Part shown: one piece after another, positions 9,387-19,818 of the stretch
How the letters are laid out: each line of letters begins with the position of its first letter
How positions within the stretch are numbered: the stretch's first letter is position 1
From: Psychrobacillus sp. OK028
Lineage (GTDB): Bacteria; Bacillota; Bacilli; Bacillales_A; Planococcaceae
Length of the DNA stretch: 54,566 nucleotides
NCBI RefSeq assembly: GCF_900103605.1
Contig: NZ_FNHY01000015.1
Span: 1-54,566, forward strand
Reading direction: 5' to 3'
Notes under the pieces: model-generated
The model's database searches: none
What the model saw: only the letters and a program-made list of their open reading frames with translations
Told to the model about the DNA's origin: nothing
Translations under genes and position numbers: made by a program

Positions 9387-10783
9387 ACGAAGAATGTGGT
9401 GTATTCGGGATTTGGGGACATCCAAATCCTGCAGCTATGAGTTATTACGGATTACATGCACTTCAGCATAGAGGACAAGAAGGTGCTGGAATTATTGTGA
9501 CGGATGGTAAAACCCTTCGTGCAGTAAAAGGGGAAGGCCTAGTAAACGATGTATTTAGTAATGGCAAGCTAGAAAAATTAGAAGGACATGCAGCAGTAGG
9601 ACATGTTCGCTATGCTACATCTGGTGGATCGGGAATTGAAAATGTGCAACCATTATTATTTAACTCGACAACTGGTGGACTGGCGATTGCGCATAACGGG
9701 AATATCGTAAATGCTACACGTTTAAAACGTAATTTAGAACAGCAAGGTAGTATTTTCCAAACTACTTCTGACACAGAAGTGCTTGCACATTTATTGAAGA
9801 AGAGTAAATTTGCTTCCTTTGAGGAACGTGCAAAAGAAGCATTACGTTTATTGGATGGTGCTTTTGCAGTTATTATCATGACCGAGCATGCGATGTATGT
9901 GGCACAGGATCCACAGGGCATGCGTCCGCTTTCTTTAGGAATGCTGGATGGCGCTTATGTAGTTGCTTCTGAAACAAGTGCGTTCGATTTAATCGGAGCG
10001 GAGCTAGTTCGTTCAATCGATCCTGGAGAGTTATTGATAATAAATGATGAAGGTTGCCGTTCAGAGCGTTATGTAGTGAAAAAAGATCGAACTATTTGTA
10101 CAATGGAATATGTCTATTTTTCTCGTCCCGATTCAGATATTGATGGAATTAATATCCACATGGCTAGAAAACGTCTTGGTAAGCAGCTTGCGAAAGAATT
10201 GACTATTGATGCAGATGTTGTAACGGGTGTACCTGATTCTAGTATTTCTGCTGCAATTGGTTTTTCTGAAGCGACAGGTATTCCTTATGAGCTTGGTCTT
10301 ATAAAGAATCGGTACGTTGGAAGAACATTTATCCAGCCATCACAGGACTTACGTGAACGCGGAGTGAAGATGAAGCTTTCACCTGTTCGGCAGGTTGTAA
10401 ATGGTAAACGAGTAGTCATGGTAGACGATTCAATTGTTCGAGGAACGACATCTCGTCGCATAGTGAAAATGCTAAAGGAAGCCGGTGCAACAGAGGTTCA
10501 TGTCGTTATTAGTTCACCACCTTTAAAAAATCCTTGTTTTTACGGCATTGATATAAGCTCAGATTCAGAGCTGATTGCTGCTAATAATACAATTGATGAG
10601 ATGCGTGAACTGATCGGAGCAGATTCGTTAACCTTCTTATCAGTTGAAGGAATGGTTGAGGCAATTGGACGATCAGATGCTGAAAAAAATTGTGGACAAT
10701 GTTTAGCGTGCTTTACTGGAGAATACCCAACAAGTATTTACGCGGATACGAAACTACCACATGAAAAAGAGCTTGTTCGATAG
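9362..10783 (+). CDS. purF: Amidophosphoribosyltransferase
   Basis: PurF catalyses the committed step, PRPP plus glutamine to phosphoribosylamine. I place the start at 9362 ([16 protein letters not shown]) because AAAGGAG lies 7 bases upstream and this reproduces the known 11-residue propeptide before the catalytic Cys, here Cys12. The open frame extends 18 bases further 5' without a ribosome site. The 473-residue protein has the PRPP loop [14 protein letters not shown]. The C-terminal NCGQCLACF cysteines belong to the [4Fe-4S] cluster of the Bacillus-type enzyme. Feedback inhibition by purine nucleotides is known for the family. Confidence 0.97.
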   Translation: MLAELRGLNEECGVFGIWGHPNPAAMSYYGLHALQHRGQEGAGIIVTDGKTLRAVKGEGLVNDVFSNGKLEKLEGHAAVGHVRYATSGGSGIENVQPLLFNSTTGGLAIAHNGNIVNATRLKRNLEQQGSIFQTTSDTEVLAHLLKKSKFASFEERAKEALRLLDGAFAVIIMTEHAMYVAQDPQGMRPLSLGMLDGAYVVASETSAFDLIGAELVRSIDPGELLIINDEGCRSERYVVKKDRTICTMEYVYFSRPDSDIDGINIHMARKRLGKQLAKELTIDADVVTGVPDSSISAAIGFSEATGIPYELGLIKNRYVGRTFIQPSQDLRERGVKMKLSPVRQVVNGKRVVMVDDSIVRGTTSRRIVKMLKEAGATEVHVVISSPPLKNPCFYGIDISSDSELIAANNTIDEMRELIGADSLTFLSVEGMVEAIGRSDAEKNCGQCLACFTGEYPTSIYADTKLPHEKELVR

Positions 10784-10794
10784 GAGGATTTTAC

Positions 10795-11850
10795 ATGTCA
10801 AAAGCATATGAAAAAGCAGGCGTGAATATTGAAGCAGGGTATGAAGCCGTGCAAAGAATGAAATCACATGTCGAGCGTACAGCTAGAAAAGGAATCATGG
10901 GTACTTTCGGTGGTTTCGGTGGGATGTTCGATTTATCTTCATTGAATTATAAAGAGCCTGTTTTGATATCTGGAACAGATGGTGTCGGAACAAAGTTGAA
11001 GCTTGCATTTATGACAGATTCTCACGATACAATCGGTGTGGACTGTGTTGCAATGTGTGTTAATGATATTGTTGCTCAGGGTGCAGAGCCTTTATTTTTC
11101 TTAGATTATGTAGCGGTAGGTAAAGCTGTCCCTGAACGAATTGAACAAATTGTTAAAGGTGTGGCAGATGGTTGTGTACAATCTGGGGCAGCATTAATCG
11201 GTGGAGAAACAGCAGAAATGCCTGGTCTTTACGAGGAAGATGAGTATGATCTCGCTGGATTTGCAGTTGGAGCTTGTGAAAAATCGAAAATCGTAACAGG
11301 TGAGAACATTTCAGAAGGTGATGTGCTTGTAGGTATTGCTTCAAGTGGTGTTCACTCAAATGGCTATTCCCTTGTACGTAAAATTGTATTTGAAGAGCAA
11401 GGCTATTCTCCGAATGATGTTGTGGAAGGATACGAAGAGTTAGGTGAAATTGGGAAAGCCCTTTTAATACCTACAAAAATTTATGCGAAGCCGGTAATAG
11501 AAATGCATCAAGAGCTTTCTATTCATGGGATGGCTCATGTGACGGGCGGAGGTTTTTATGAAAATCTACCACGCATGATGCCCGATGGTTTAGCTGTAGA
11601 AGTGGATCTAGGTTCATGGGAAGTACTGCCTGTATTTGATTTATTAAAAGAAAAAGGCGAGCTAGCGGACCGTGATTTATATAATGTATTTAACATGGGA
11701 ATAGGCTTTGTTCTTGCACTTTCTGCAGAGGAAGCGGAAAAAGCAATTGCTATTGCAGAGGCACATGGTGAAAAAGCCCATATAATTGGACGTGTTGTGA
11801 AGGGTGAAGGTGTTATCTTCAACGGAACACATGACGGGAGCATAGTGTAA
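10795..11850 (+). CDS. purM: AIR synthetase (FGAM cyclo-ligase)
   Basis: PurM closes the imidazole ring, FGAM plus ATP to AIR. It is 351 residues, normal length. Motifs are the glycine-rich [15 protein letters not shown] near 35-50, [14 protein letters not shown] near 60-73, [24 protein letters not shown], and [10 protein letters not shown] in the C-terminal half. AGGAGG lies 7 bases before the ATG. The stop (TAA) shares its last base with the start of purN. Confidence 0.97.
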   Translation: MSKAYEKAGVNIEAGYEAVQRMKSHVERTARKGIMGTFGGFGGMFDLSSLNYKEPVLISGTDGVGTKLKLAFMTDSHDTIGVDCVAMCVNDIVAQGAEPLFFLDYVAVGKAVPERIEQIVKGVADGCVQSGAALIGGETAEMPGLYEEDEYDLAGFAVGACEKSKIVTGENISEGDVLVGIASSGVHSNGYSLVRKIVFEEQGYSPNDVVEGYEELGEIGKALLIPTKIYAKPVIEMHQELSIHGMAHVTGGGFYENLPRMMPDGLAVEVDLGSWEVLPVFDLLKEKGELADRDLYNVFNMGIGFVLALSAEEAEKAIAIAEAHGEKAHIIGRVVKGEGVIFNGTHDGSIV

Positions 11851-12422
11851 TGACTGAAGTAACGAAATTTGCTGTGTTCGCATCAGGTAGTGGTACGAAC
11901 TTCCAAGCCATCTATGATGCAGTACAGGTAGGAAATCTTGCTGGAGAAGCAGTGCTCGTAGTTTCCGATAAGCCTGGTGCTTTCGTAGTCGAGCGTGCCG
12001 AGAAAGCGGGCATCGAGACACTTGTTATTAAACCAGCCAGTTTTCCCACCAAAGTAGCTTACGAACAAGTAATTTTAGAAAAACTAAATGAACTAGATGT
12101 TGAATGGATTGTCCTTGCAGGCTATATGCGATTAATCGGAGATGTTCTTTTAGAAGCTTTTCCGAATCGAATTATCAATATCCACCCTTCGTTACTACCT
12201 GCATTTCCAGGAAAAGACGCAATTGGCCAAGCCATGAATCACGGAGTGAAGGTTACCGGAGTGACGGTTCACTATGTGGATGCTGGGATGGACACTGGTC
12301 CTATCATTGCGCAGCAGGCAGTTGAAGTCGTTGAACAAGATCGGGAGAAAACAGAGGACCGTATCCATGAAGTAGAGCATGCGTTATATATTCGGGCTTT
12401 GCAACAGTTGTTTAGCCGGTAA
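11850..12422 (+). CDS. purN: GAR formyltransferase PurN
   Basis: PurN transfers a formyl group from 10-formyltetrahydrofolate to GAR. The 190-residue protein has the N-terminal FASGSGTNFQAI substrate loop (residues 9-20), the catalytic Asn-His region INIHPSLLPAFPG near 109-121, and VHYVDAGMDTGPII with the catalytic Asp near 142. Its ATG overlaps the purM stop. Downstream, the operon is interrupted by a 222-bp gap before purH that holds a repeat array and a hairpin. Confidence 0.96.
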   Translation: MTEVTKFAVFASGSGTNFQAIYDAVQVGNLAGEAVLVVSDKPGAFVVERAEKAGIETLVIKPASFPTKVAYEQVILEKLNELDVEWIVLAGYMRLIGDVLLEAFPNRIINIHPSLLPAFPGKDAIGQAMNHGVKVTGVTVHYVDAGMDTGPIIAQQAVEVVEQDREKTEDRIHEVEHALYIRALQQLFSR

Positions 12423-12429
12423 TTTGGCA

Positions 12430-12525
12430 GTTTACTCTCGGTTGCATGGAGAATACTCTCGCTCACTTTTATTTTACTCTCGTCCACTGTTCGTTTACTC
12501 GCTTTTAAGTTAAATTTACTCGCGA
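12430..12525 (+). repeat. Phased repeat array, word TTTACTC, exact 21-bp period
   Basis: TTTACTCTCG-like words occur five times, with ACTC starting at 12434, 12455, 12476, 12497 and 12518, each step exactly 21 bases. The first three read ACTCTCG and the last two ACTCGC. The bases between are variable. The array fills the purN-purH gap inside the purine operon. Confidence 0.85.
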
Positions 12526-12551
12526 AACGGAAAAAATATCCATAAAGCATG

Positions 12552-12591
12552 TTGTGTAGCTGTCTTGCTCATCGGCACCGACAGCACACAT
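12552..12591 (+). promoter_or_regulatory. Stem-loop between purN and purH
   Basis: TGTGTAGCTGTC (12553-12564) pairs with GACAGCACACA (12580-12590) with one bulged base around a 15-base loop. There is no T run, so it is not a standard terminator. It could be an mRNA processing or stability element, or a pause site within the pur transcript. Confidence 0.45.
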
Positions 12592-12644
12592 AAACTTTTA
12601 AATATATTAAAACACAACTAGATTTACCAATCTAAGGAGGAATT

Positions 12645-14183
12645 ATGGTGTCAAAACGTGCGTTAATTAGTCTTTCAGATAAATCAGGAATTCTCGAGTT
12701 TGCAAAAGAGCTGGAACTACTTGGCTATGAAATTTTATCAACTGGTGGAACAAAAGCATTCTTAGAACAAAATGGTGTGGCGATTACATCAGTAGACCAA
12801 GTAACAAACTTTCCAGAAATTTTGGATGGTCGAGTAAAAACATTAAATCCGATGATACACGGGGCGTTATTGGCAAAGCATGATGACCCTTCTCATCAAG
12901 CACAACTTGAAGAGCATCAAATAACTCCTATTCAAGTAGTTTGTGTAAATTTATATCCTTTCCGTGAGACAATTTCTAAGCAAGATGTAACGTTTGAGGA
13001 TGCGATTGAAAATATTGATATCGGTGGTCCATCTATGCTTCGTTCTGCTGCGAAAAATCATCAGTACGTAACAGTGGTAACAGATGCATCTGACTATGAT
13101 GAAGTTCTTGCTCAGTTAAAAGAGACTGGTGAGACGACACTTGAAACACGCCGCAAACTTGCCGCAAAAGTTTTCCGTCATACAGCGGCGTACGATGCGT
13201 TAATCGCAGGCTATATGACTGATTTAGCTGGGGAAGAGTTTCCGGAATTATTAACACTTACATATGAACGTAAACAATCTTTACGTTATGGTGAAAATCC
13301 ACATCAACAAGCAGCGTTTTACAAACGACCACTTGGATCTGATTTCTCGATTGCCTCTGCCACTCAATTACATGGTAAAGAGCTATCCTATAATAATATC
13401 CAAGATGCCAATGCTGCTATTCAAATCGTAAAAGAATTCAAGCTTCCAGCTGCAGTAGCTGTAAAACATATGAATCCATGTGGAGTTGGAACTGGCGAAA
13501 CAATTTCAGATGCTTTCACTAAAGCTTACGAAGCAGATTCGACGTCTATTTTCGGTGGAATTGTAGCGTTAAACCGTGAAGTAGATGCAAAAACAGCAAA
13601 AGTATTAGCTGGTATTTTCTTAGAAATCATCATTGCTCCTTCATTCTCTGAAGAAGCAATTGCAATGCTAACAGCGAAGAAAAACATTCGCCTACTAACT
13701 ATTTCTTATGAGCAAACGAAAAAAGATGCTTGGAATACAGTATCTGTAGAAGGTGGATTACTAGTTCAATCTCCTGATACATTTGGTTTAAAAGATGCAG
13801 ATGTGAAAGTCGTTACAGACAGAGAACCAACTGCGGAAGAATGGAAAGCATTAGAGCTTGGCTGGAGCGTAGTTAAACACGTAAAATCAAATGCAATTGT
13901 AGTAGCGACTGAGGATATGACGATCGGTGTTGGAGCAGGTCAGATGAACCGCGTGGGCTCAGCTAAAATTGCTTTAGAGCAAGCTGGACAACGTGCACAA
14001 GGAGCAGGTCTTGCTTCAGATGCATTCTTCCCTATGAATGATACGGTGGAAGTGGCAGCAAAAGCAGGTATTACAGCTATTATTCAAACAGGTGGATCAG
14101 TGAAAGACCAGGATTCTATCGACAAAGCAAATGAGTATGGTATTGCAATGGTATTCACTGGGGTACGTCATTTCAAACATTAA
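12645..14183 (+). CDS. purH: AICAR formyltransferase / IMP cyclohydrolase
   Basis: PurH performs the last two steps to IMP: formylation of AICAR, then ring closure. The 512-residue bifunctional protein has an N-terminal MGS-like cyclohydrolase domain ([33 protein letters not shown]). Its C-terminal transformylase domain contains [16 protein letters not shown] and [12 protein letters not shown]. The ATG at 12645 has AAGGAGG 4 bases upstream; a GTG one codon later would give better spacing and cannot be excluded. It lies 222 bp after purN, an unusually wide gap for this operon. Confidence 0.97.
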   Translation: MVSKRALISLSDKSGILEFAKELELLGYEILSTGGTKAFLEQNGVAITSVDQVTNFPEILDGRVKTLNPMIHGALLAKHDDPSHQAQLEEHQITPIQVVCVNLYPFRETISKQDVTFEDAIENIDIGGPSMLRSAAKNHQYVTVVTDASDYDEVLAQLKETGETTLETRRKLAAKVFRHTAAYDALIAGYMTDLAGEEFPELLTLTYERKQSLRYGENPHQQAAFYKRPLGSDFSIASATQLHGKELSYNNIQDANAAIQIVKEFKLPAAVAVKHMNPCGVGTGETISDAFTKAYEADSTSIFGGIVALNREVDAKTAKVLAGIFLEIIIAPSFSEEAIAMLTAKKNIRLLTISYEQTKKDAWNTVSVEGGLLVQSPDTFGLKDADVKVVTDREPTAEEWKALELGWSVVKHVKSNAIVVATEDMTIGVGAGQMNRVGSAKIALEQAGQRAQGAGLASDAFFPMNDTVEVAAKAGITAIIQTGGSVKDQDSIDKANEYGIAMVFTGVRHFKH

Positions 14184-14198
14184 GGAGGAAATTTCTAG

Positions 14199-15458
14199 AT
14201 GAATATTCTCGTAATTGGTAGTGGTGGCCGTGAGCATGCAATCGCCAAGCAATTCATTGATTCACCTACAGTGGAAAATGTATTTGTAGCTCCAGGTAAT
14301 GAAGGGATGTCAGGAGAAATTCAGGTTATTTCTATTGATGCAATGGCTTTTGATGAGCTTACAGCATTCGCAAAGGATAACAAAATTGACCTAACATTTG
14401 TTGGTCCGGAGCAACCTCTAGCATCTGGCATTGTGGACCATTTTGAAGCAGAAGGATTACGTATATTTGGACCAACAAAAGCTGCTGCTCAGATTGAAGG
14501 TAGTAAGGCTTTTGCTAAAGAAATTATGGAGAAATATAATATTCCAACTGCCACTTATGCAACGTTTACAGAAGTAGAAAAAGCAAAGGCGTATATTGAA
14601 AAGCTAGGAGCTCCAATCGTAGTGAAAGCAGATGGTCTTGCAGCAGGTAAAGGGGTCGTAGTTGCCATGACTGAGATAGAAGCAAACCAAGCGGTGGAAG
14701 ACATGATTGGCAATCAACTATACGGTGAATCCTCGTCTCGCGTAGTCATTGAGGAGTATTTAGAGGGAGAGGAATTCTCCTTTATGTCTTTTGTGCACAA
14801 GGGTCAAATTTATCCAATGGTCATTGCGCAAGATCATAAGCGTGCCTATGATGGTGATAAAGGACCGAACACGGGCGGGATGGGTGCCTATTCACCTGTA
14901 CCACAAATCTCCTCGCATACTGTAGATTTAGCATATGAAACAGTGGTTGTTCCAACAGTACAAGCAATGACAGAAGAAGGAATCCCCTTTACCGGTATTC
15001 TTTACGCAGGACTTATATTAACGAATGAAGGACCAAAAGTAATCGAATTCAACGCCCGTTTCGGAGACCCAGAAACGCAAGTAGTACTGCCACGAATGAC
15101 GAGTGATTTTGGAAAGTTCATGACAGCATTAATGGACGAAAAGCCATTTGAATTGTCCTGGTCAGAACAAGCCATGCTTGGTGTGGTGATCGCTTCAGAA
15201 GGTTACCCTGTCGATGTAAAAAAAGGTGCAAAGCTGCCAGAACTAAGTTCATTAACTAATGCTGGCTTACATGTTTTTCATGCTGGAACAAAAGTCGAAG
15301 ACGAAGATTTTATCGCAAACGGTGGACGCGTTATACTAGTGGCGGCGAGCGAGTCTTCGTTAAAGGAAGCACAACAAAAAGTATATGCAGGTCTTTCTAA
15401 GCTAGAATGGGATGGTCTATTCTTCCGCAAGGATATCGGCTGGAGGACATTTCAATAA
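14199..15458 (+). CDS. purD: GAR synthetase PurD
   Basis: PurD is an ATP-grasp ligase joining phosphoribosylamine and glycine to GAR. It has 419 residues, full length. Seen are the N-terminal NILVIGSGGREHAIA phosphate loop (residues 2-16), VKADGLAAGKGVVVA (ATP-grasp loop), DHKRAYDGDKGPNTGGMGAYSP and EFNARFGDPETQV. AAGGAGG lies 8 bases before the ATG. It is the last gene of the purine operon; a terminator sits about 145 bases downstream beyond a repeat. Confidence 0.97.
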   Translation: MNILVIGSGGREHAIAKQFIDSPTVENVFVAPGNEGMSGEIQVISIDAMAFDELTAFAKDNKIDLTFVGPEQPLASGIVDHFEAEGLRIFGPTKAAAQIEGSKAFAKEIMEKYNIPTATYATFTEVEKAKAYIEKLGAPIVVKADGLAAGKGVVVAMTEIEANQAVEDMIGNQLYGESSSRVVIEEYLEGEEFSFMSFVHKGQIYPMVIAQDHKRAYDGDKGPNTGGMGAYSPVPQISSHTVDLAYETVVVPTVQAMTEEGIPFTGILYAGLILTNEGPKVIEFNARFGDPETQVVLPRMTSDFGKFMTALMDEKPFELSWSEQAMLGVVIASEGYPVDVKKGAKLPELSSLTNAGLHVFHAGTKVEDEDFIANGGRVILVAASESSLKEAQQKVYAGLSKLEWDGLFFRKDIGWRTFQ

Positions 15459-15504
15459 TTGATGTACAGGCAAAGGAAAACGAAATGTTTTTCTTTGCCT
15501 TGCA

Positions 15505-15573
15505 GACATTTTCCGCGGGGTATCGGCTTTCTCGCTTTTCCCGACTGATACGCCACCTTTCACTACAACCAAC
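15505..15573 (-). repeat. Interspersed repeat, short relative of the 731-869 element
   Basis: Read on the minus strand it gives GTTGGTTGTAGTGAAAGGTGGCG, then AAAAGCGAGAAAGCCGATACCCCGCGGAAAA. This follows the same scheme as the 731-869 element (TTGATTGGAGTGAAAGGTAGCG through CGCGGAAAAGCG) but with the middle shortened. It lies between purD and its terminator. Confidence 0.5.
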
Positions 15574-15602
15574 GACATATCCAGATTTTTGTTCTTAAAG
15601 GA

Positions 15603-15629
15603 CCGGGCGTTTTTTAGCCCGGTTTTTGT
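15603..15629 (+). terminator. Terminator of the pur operon
   Basis: CCGGGC / GCCCGG with a GTTTTTTA loop is followed by TTTTTGTTCTT. The stem is GC-rich against a poor background. Confidence 0.88.
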
Positions 15630-15741
15630 TCTTATTTGGGGCTTATTATTTTGGAGGAAAGTTTTATCACTGCCTCTTTTTTAGTTTATTAGACTCAAAG
15701 CATTATTCTGTAAAATTTCTATGAAATTACAATTCAACACT

Positions 15742-15769
15742 TTGCTTTACTAAAGCACTATGCTAATAT
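15742..15769 (+). promoter_or_regulatory. Candidate promoter for the adenine deaminase gene
   Basis: TTGCTT at 15742-15747 and TAATAT at 15764-15769 are 16 bases apart. A transcript start near 15776 would put the in-frame ATG at 15777 at +1, which supports one of the later start codons. Confidence 0.45.
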
Positions 15770-15809
15770 TATTTTTATGAGTATACAAAAAGAAAGGAGA
15801 ATGGATGGA

Positions 15810-17540
15810 ATGCAATATCCTATTTGGAAAATTGAAGAAATAAGGCATCAGATTGATGTAGTCAATGGAACACAATCACCGGACATTGTCATTACAAATG
15901 CAACGTTTCTGCATAGTCATTTAAAGAAATGGATTACTGGAAACATTTGGATTGTAAAAGACCGTATTGTTTATACAGGTTCTGAGATGCCATTAATTTC
16001 TGACCAGACAGAGGTATATGATGCAACGGGACAAAAAATTGTACCTGGATATATAGAGCCTCATGTACATCCATTCCAGCTTTATAATCCACAAACATTC
16101 GCAGATTACGCTGCTCAATTAGGAACGACTACATTTATCGCAGATAACTTAACATTATTTTTGATGCTTGAAAATAAGAAAGCGTTTTCATTGATGGATG
16201 AACTTAAAAAAATGCCATTTTCTTTCTATTGGTGGGCACGTTTTGATTCTCAGACGGAGCTAGAGAATGAAGAAGAATTATTTACTTCTAAAACGATTGG
16301 AGAATGGATCAATCGCCCTGACGTAATTATGGGTGGAGAGCTAACTGGATGGCCGCGTTTGCTATTTGGTGATGATCAAATGCTGTACTGGATGCAGCAA
16401 GCCAAGACAAATGGCATGAAAATTGAAGGGCATTTTCCTGGAGCTTCTGAGCGGACGCTTGCAAGGATGCGTTTATTAGGAGCGGATGGAGATCATGAGG
16501 CGATGACTATTGAAGAAGTGGAACGTCGTATTCTTCATGGGTATGCGGTAACACTACGCCATTCGTCGATTCGTCCAGATTTACCCCAACTATTAAAGGA
16601 TATTTTAGAAAAGGATCTTCATATTTTTGATCATTTGATGATGACAACAGATGGAGCTACACCTTCCTTCCACGTGGATGGGGTCATGGATAAATGTATT
16701 CAAGTTGCGTTAGATGCTGGTGTAAAACCGATTGACGCGTATTTGATGGCATCCTTTAATGTAGCGAAATATTATAATCTGTCCAATTTACATGGTGTGA
16801 TTGCAACTGGTCGTTATGCAAATCTCAATTTCTTAAAGGATGAGCAAAGTCCTGTTCCAGTAAGTGTGTTATCTAAAGGAGTTTGGTTGAAAAAAGAGCA
16901 GCAAAAGACGACCACATTGGAGCCAATTGATTGGTCATCTATGCCAGACTTAAACCTGTCATTCGAAGTATCGGAAGCAGATTTTCAGTTCTCGATACCG
17001 TTTGGAATAGAAATGGTAAATGATGTTATAACAAAACCATATTCCATCAGCCTTGATACAACGGACAACGAGCTATCTAAAAATCATGACGAAAGCTTTC
17101 TATTGTTAATAGATCGAAATGGAAAATGGAAGGTTTCCACACTTATTAAAGGGTTCGCGACCTCTCTAATGGGCTTCGCTTCCTCATACTCCAATACAGG
17201 AGATATTATACTTATAGGCAAGAACAAAAAAAGCATGCAGCAGGCCTTTCAGGAAGTCAAAAAAATGAATGGTGGCATTGTCATTGTAGAGGATGAACAA
17301 ATAATCTGTTCTCTAGAACTACCAATTGGTGGAGTACTTTCAGATAAGCCTGTAGAACAATTAATAGAAGATGAGCTAGTATTAAAAAGAGAACTAGCTA
17401 ATAGAGGATTTAAACATGGGGATGCAATATATACATTATTATTCCTTCAAGCTACCCACTTACCATATGTTAGGGTTACACAAAGAGGGATTTTTGATGT
17501 GATGAAAAAACAAGTACTATTTCCAGCATTAATGCGGTAG
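15810..17540 (+). CDS. yerA: Adenine deaminase-family amidohydrolase YerA
   Basis: Adenine deaminases of this family convert adenine to hypoxanthine for purine salvage, using a binuclear metal site in a TIM barrel. Metal-site motifs are VPGYIEPHVHPF (HxH), a later GEL segment, HFPG and DGDHEAM. Whether the product acts on adenine is inferred from family and position. The frame is open from 15777, with ATGs at 15777, 15801 and 15810. AAAGGAG ends at 15799, giving usable spacing only to 15810, and MQYPIWKIEEIR then lines up with the B. subtilis YerA start. The product is about 576 residues. The location right after the pur operon matches B. subtilis. Confidence 0.88.
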   Translation: MQYPIWKIEEIRHQIDVVNGTQSPDIVITNATFLHSHLKKWITGNIWIVKDRIVYTGSEMPLISDQTEVYDATGQKIVPGYIEPHVHPFQLYNPQTFADYAAQLGTTTFIADNLTLFLMLENKKAFSLMDELKKMPFSFYWWARFDSQTELENEEELFTSKTIGEWINRPDVIMGGELTGWPRLLFGDDQMLYWMQQAKTNGMKIEGHFPGASERTLARMRLLGADGDHEAMTIEEVERRILHGYAVTLRHSSIRPDLPQLLKDILEKDLHIFDHLMMTTDGATPSFHVDGVMDKCIQVALDAGVKPIDAYLMASFNVAKYYNLSNLHGVIATGRYANLNFLKDEQSPVPVSVLSKGVWLKKEQQKTTTLEPIDWSSMPDLNLSFEVSEADFQFSIPFGIEMVNDVITKPYSISLDTTDNELSKNHDESFLLLIDRNGKWKVSTLIKGFATSLMGFASSYSNTGDIILIGKNKKSMQQAFQEVKKMNGGIVIVEDEQIICSLELPIGGVLSDKPVEQLIEDELVLKRELANRGFKHGDAIYTLLFLQATHLPYVRVTQRGIFDVMKKQVLFPALMR

Positions 17541-17553
17541 GGGGACGTAAGTT

Positions 17554-18609
17554 GTGTTCAAACGTTGGGGGATATTATTGGTCGCAAGTATACTGCTTGT
17601 AGCTTGCTCCAAAAAAGAAGAAGGGCAGGAAGTAAATCCTGTAGAAGAAATAATAGATGAAATTGTGGAAGAAGTAGAAGTACCCGTAGAAGGAGCAGTA
17701 CTACCTTATACGGCACCATTCACTGGAGTTGGTTCAGAACAAGAATTGACACAAAGACCGGTACTCGTTACGATAAACAATCATCCGCTCGCTCGTCCAC
17801 AGTCGGGAATCGCAATTGCGGATGTCATTTATGAAATGCTAGCAGAAGGCAGTGTGACAAGATTTTTAGCATTGTACCAAAGTGAGATTCCAGAAAAACT
17901 TGGACCTGTTCGAAGTGCTAGAGACTACTTTGTTGATATAGCTAAAGGATTGGACGCGTTTTATATAGCGCATGGGTATAGTCCTGATGCTCAAAAGATG
18001 TTGAATGCTGGTGTAGTTGATCACATAAATGGAATGCAATACGATGGCATATTATTTGAGCGATCGAGAGAGCGAAAAGCTCCACATAATTCGTATATTA
18101 CGGAAGAACATATTTTAGCAGGTGCAGAAAAAGTAGGAGCTTCGATGGAAATTAGCAAATTACCAAGGTTTTCTTTTTTTGAATCAGTCGAAGGGGGAAA
18201 AATCGGTAATCCAGTATCTAATTTTTCAGTCCATTACGGTTCCGGCTCTGCATTTGAAAATGAGTATACGTACATTCCCGATGAAGGTATTTATGAAAGA
18301 GAGACTGCTGGAGCTTTAACAGTTGATAAAGAAACAGACAAAGCGATTAAAATTGCAAATATAATATGTATGGAAATGCCACATAAAGTAATTGATAGCT
18401 CTGGTCGACTTCAGTTATCGTTAGATGGTGGTGGGAGAGCGTATATTTTCCAAGCTGGTATTATGAAGGAAATCGAGTGGGAAAATATCGATGGAATACT
18501 TATGCCGATGGAAAATGGAGTTCCTGCCAAATTAGTACCTGGTCAGACATGGATCAGTTTCATACCAACCAATCCAGGGTTAGAGAAAATGATAACGTAC
18601 TTACCTTAA
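17554..18609 (+). CDS. yerB: DUF3048 lipoprotein YerB
   Basis: This is a 351-residue predicted lipoprotein of the YerB/DUF3048 family, role unknown. The N-terminal signal ends in a lipobox LLVACS, with the lipidated Cys at residue 18. An acidic stretch rich in Glu and Val follows (residues 22-48), probably a flexible spacer. The DUF3048 core follows, with RPVLVTINNHPLARPQSGI, LGPVRSARDYF and an ending in GQTWISFIPTNPG. The start is GTG at 17554. It is 13 bases after yerA, so likely in the same transcript. Confidence 0.87.
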   Translation: MFKRWGILLVASILLVACSKKEEGQEVNPVEEIIDEIVEEVEVPVEGAVLPYTAPFTGVGSEQELTQRPVLVTINNHPLARPQSGIAIADVIYEMLAEGSVTRFLALYQSEIPEKLGPVRSARDYFVDIAKGLDAFYIAHGYSPDAQKMLNAGVVDHINGMQYDGILFERSRERKAPHNSYITEEHILAGAEKVGASMEISKLPRFSFFESVEGGKIGNPVSNFSVHYGSGSAFENEYTYIPDEGIYERETAGALTVDKETDKAIKIANIICMEMPHKVIDSSGRLQLSLDGGGRAYIFQAGIMKEIEWENIDGILMPMENGVPAKLVPGQTWISFIPTNPGLEKMITYLP

Positions 18610-18642
18610 CAATCCAAATCAAAATATAGAGGAGATTACCTA

Positions 18643-18963
18643 ATGCAAATAGAAAAAATAAAAGGCAATCAAACGGAACAGCTGTTTAAAGCAGTATTAG
18701 AACTAAAAGATATGGAAGAATGCTATCGATTTTTTGATGACCTATGTACGATAAGTGAGATTCAATCCTTGGCACAGCGTTTCGAAGTAGCTCATTTATT
18801 GCGCTTAAAAAAGACTTATGAATCTATCAAAAAAGAAACTGGGGCAAGTACAGCAACAATTTCACGCGTAAGACGTGCATACGACTACGGAAATGGTACT
18901 TACGATGAAATGCTAGGACGTTTATATCCAGAAGAAAATCCAGCACCAACGATTAAAGAGTAG
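18643..18963 (+). CDS. yerC: TrpR-like DNA-binding protein YerC
   Basis: This 106-residue helical protein belongs to the YerC/YecD group of the TrpR repressor superfamily. The centre reads CTISEIQSLAQRFEVAHLL, followed by a helix-turn-helix ESIKKETGASTATISRVRR at about residues 65-84, where the recognition helix lies. Its regulatory target is not known from sequence. A GGAGATTACCT ribosome site precedes the ATG. The gene follows yerB as in B. subtilis. Confidence 0.87.
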   Translation: MQIEKIKGNQTEQLFKAVLELKDMEECYRFFDDLCTISEIQSLAQRFEVAHLLRLKKTYESIKKETGASTATISRVRRAYDYGNGTYDEMLGRLYPEENPAPTIKE

Positions 18964-19002
18964 GAAGAAAAATATAAGAATTCAAAATATGTAAGAACAT
19001 GT

Positions 19003-19032
19003 ACTGAACAGCAATGTCTGTTCAGTTTTTTT
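19003..19032 (+). terminator. Intrinsic terminator after yerC
   Basis: ACTGAACAG / CTGTTCAGT around a six-base loop, then seven T. A TATAAT at 19035-19040 directly after the T run could be the -10 of the pcrB promoter, though no good -35 was seen. Confidence 0.88.
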
Positions 19033-19076
19033 GTTATAATAGGGGAATGTTAACTAATTAGATGTAGGTGAAAAAA

Positions 19077-19766
19077 ATGGAATATAAAGATTGGCGACAT
19101 ATATTTAAGTTAGACCCAGCAAAAACCATAGAAGCAGACGCTCTTGAACAGATTTGCGAATCTGGTACAGATGCAATTATTATTGGCGGATCAGATAACG
19201 TGACGCTTGATAATGTGATAGATTTGCTTATGCGAATTAGAAGATATGCAGTTCCAGTGGCGTTAGAAGTATCTACGATTGAATCTATCACGCCTGGATT
19301 TGATTATTATTTTATACCGAGTGTGTTAAATAGCTCTGAAACAAAGTGGGTTAAGGATTTACATCATGCGGCTACAAAGGAATACGGAGAAGTGATGAAT
19401 TGGGAGGAAATTATCCCAGAAGGTTATTGTATTTTAAATCCTGATTGTAAAGCAGCGAAACTGACGAATGCAGTACATCCTAGCAGTGAAGAAGATATTA
19501 TCGCCTATGCAGAGATGGTGGAACATTTATTTAAATTTCCTATTTTCTACATGGAATATAGCGGAATGTATGGTAATGTTCAGACGGTGAAAAAAGTAAA
19601 GAACCGTTTAAAAAACACAAAGTTATATTATGGTGGAGGTATTCAAACGGAGGAGCAAGCAAGACAGATGGCTACCTATGCGGATACAATCATTGTTGGT
19701 AATCATGTATATGACAACTTGGCAGAAGCGTTAAAGACAGTTCAAGCTGTAAAGAATATTGAGTAA
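19077..19766 (+). CDS. pcrB: Heptaprenylglyceryl phosphate synthase PcrB
   Basis: PcrB joins sn-glycerol-1-phosphate with a heptaprenyl diphosphate, making an archaeal-type ether lipid precursor in Bacillales. The product is about 229 residues with the TIM-barrel phosphate motifs [16 protein letters not shown] (near residue 24-39), [12 protein letters not shown] and [14 protein letters not shown] set the start at the ATG 19077 ([14 protein letters not shown]) because AGGTG lies 6 bases upstream and this matches B. subtilis PcrB. A GTG 9 bases earlier overlaps that ribosome site. It is followed by pcrA as expected. Confidence 0.93.
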   Translation: MEYKDWRHIFKLDPAKTIEADALEQICESGTDAIIIGGSDNVTLDNVIDLLMRIRRYAVPVALEVSTIESITPGFDYYFIPSVLNSSETKWVKDLHHAATKEYGEVMNWEEIIPEGYCILNPDCKAAKLTNAVHPSSEEDIIAYAEMVEHLFKFPIFYMEYSGMYGNVQTVKKVKNRLKNTKLYYGGGIQTEEQARQMATYADTIIVGNHVYDNLAEALKTVQAVKNIE

Positions 19767-19818
19767 ACGTTAGAATTACGATATGATAGAACAAATGTTC
19801 TGAGAAGGGAAGTGCACT

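Noticed and set aside
15777-15809. Start of the adenine deaminase gene at 15777 or 15801
   Set aside because: The likely ribosome site at 15793-15799 is too close to 15801 and lies downstream of 15777. The inferred transcript also begins near 15776.
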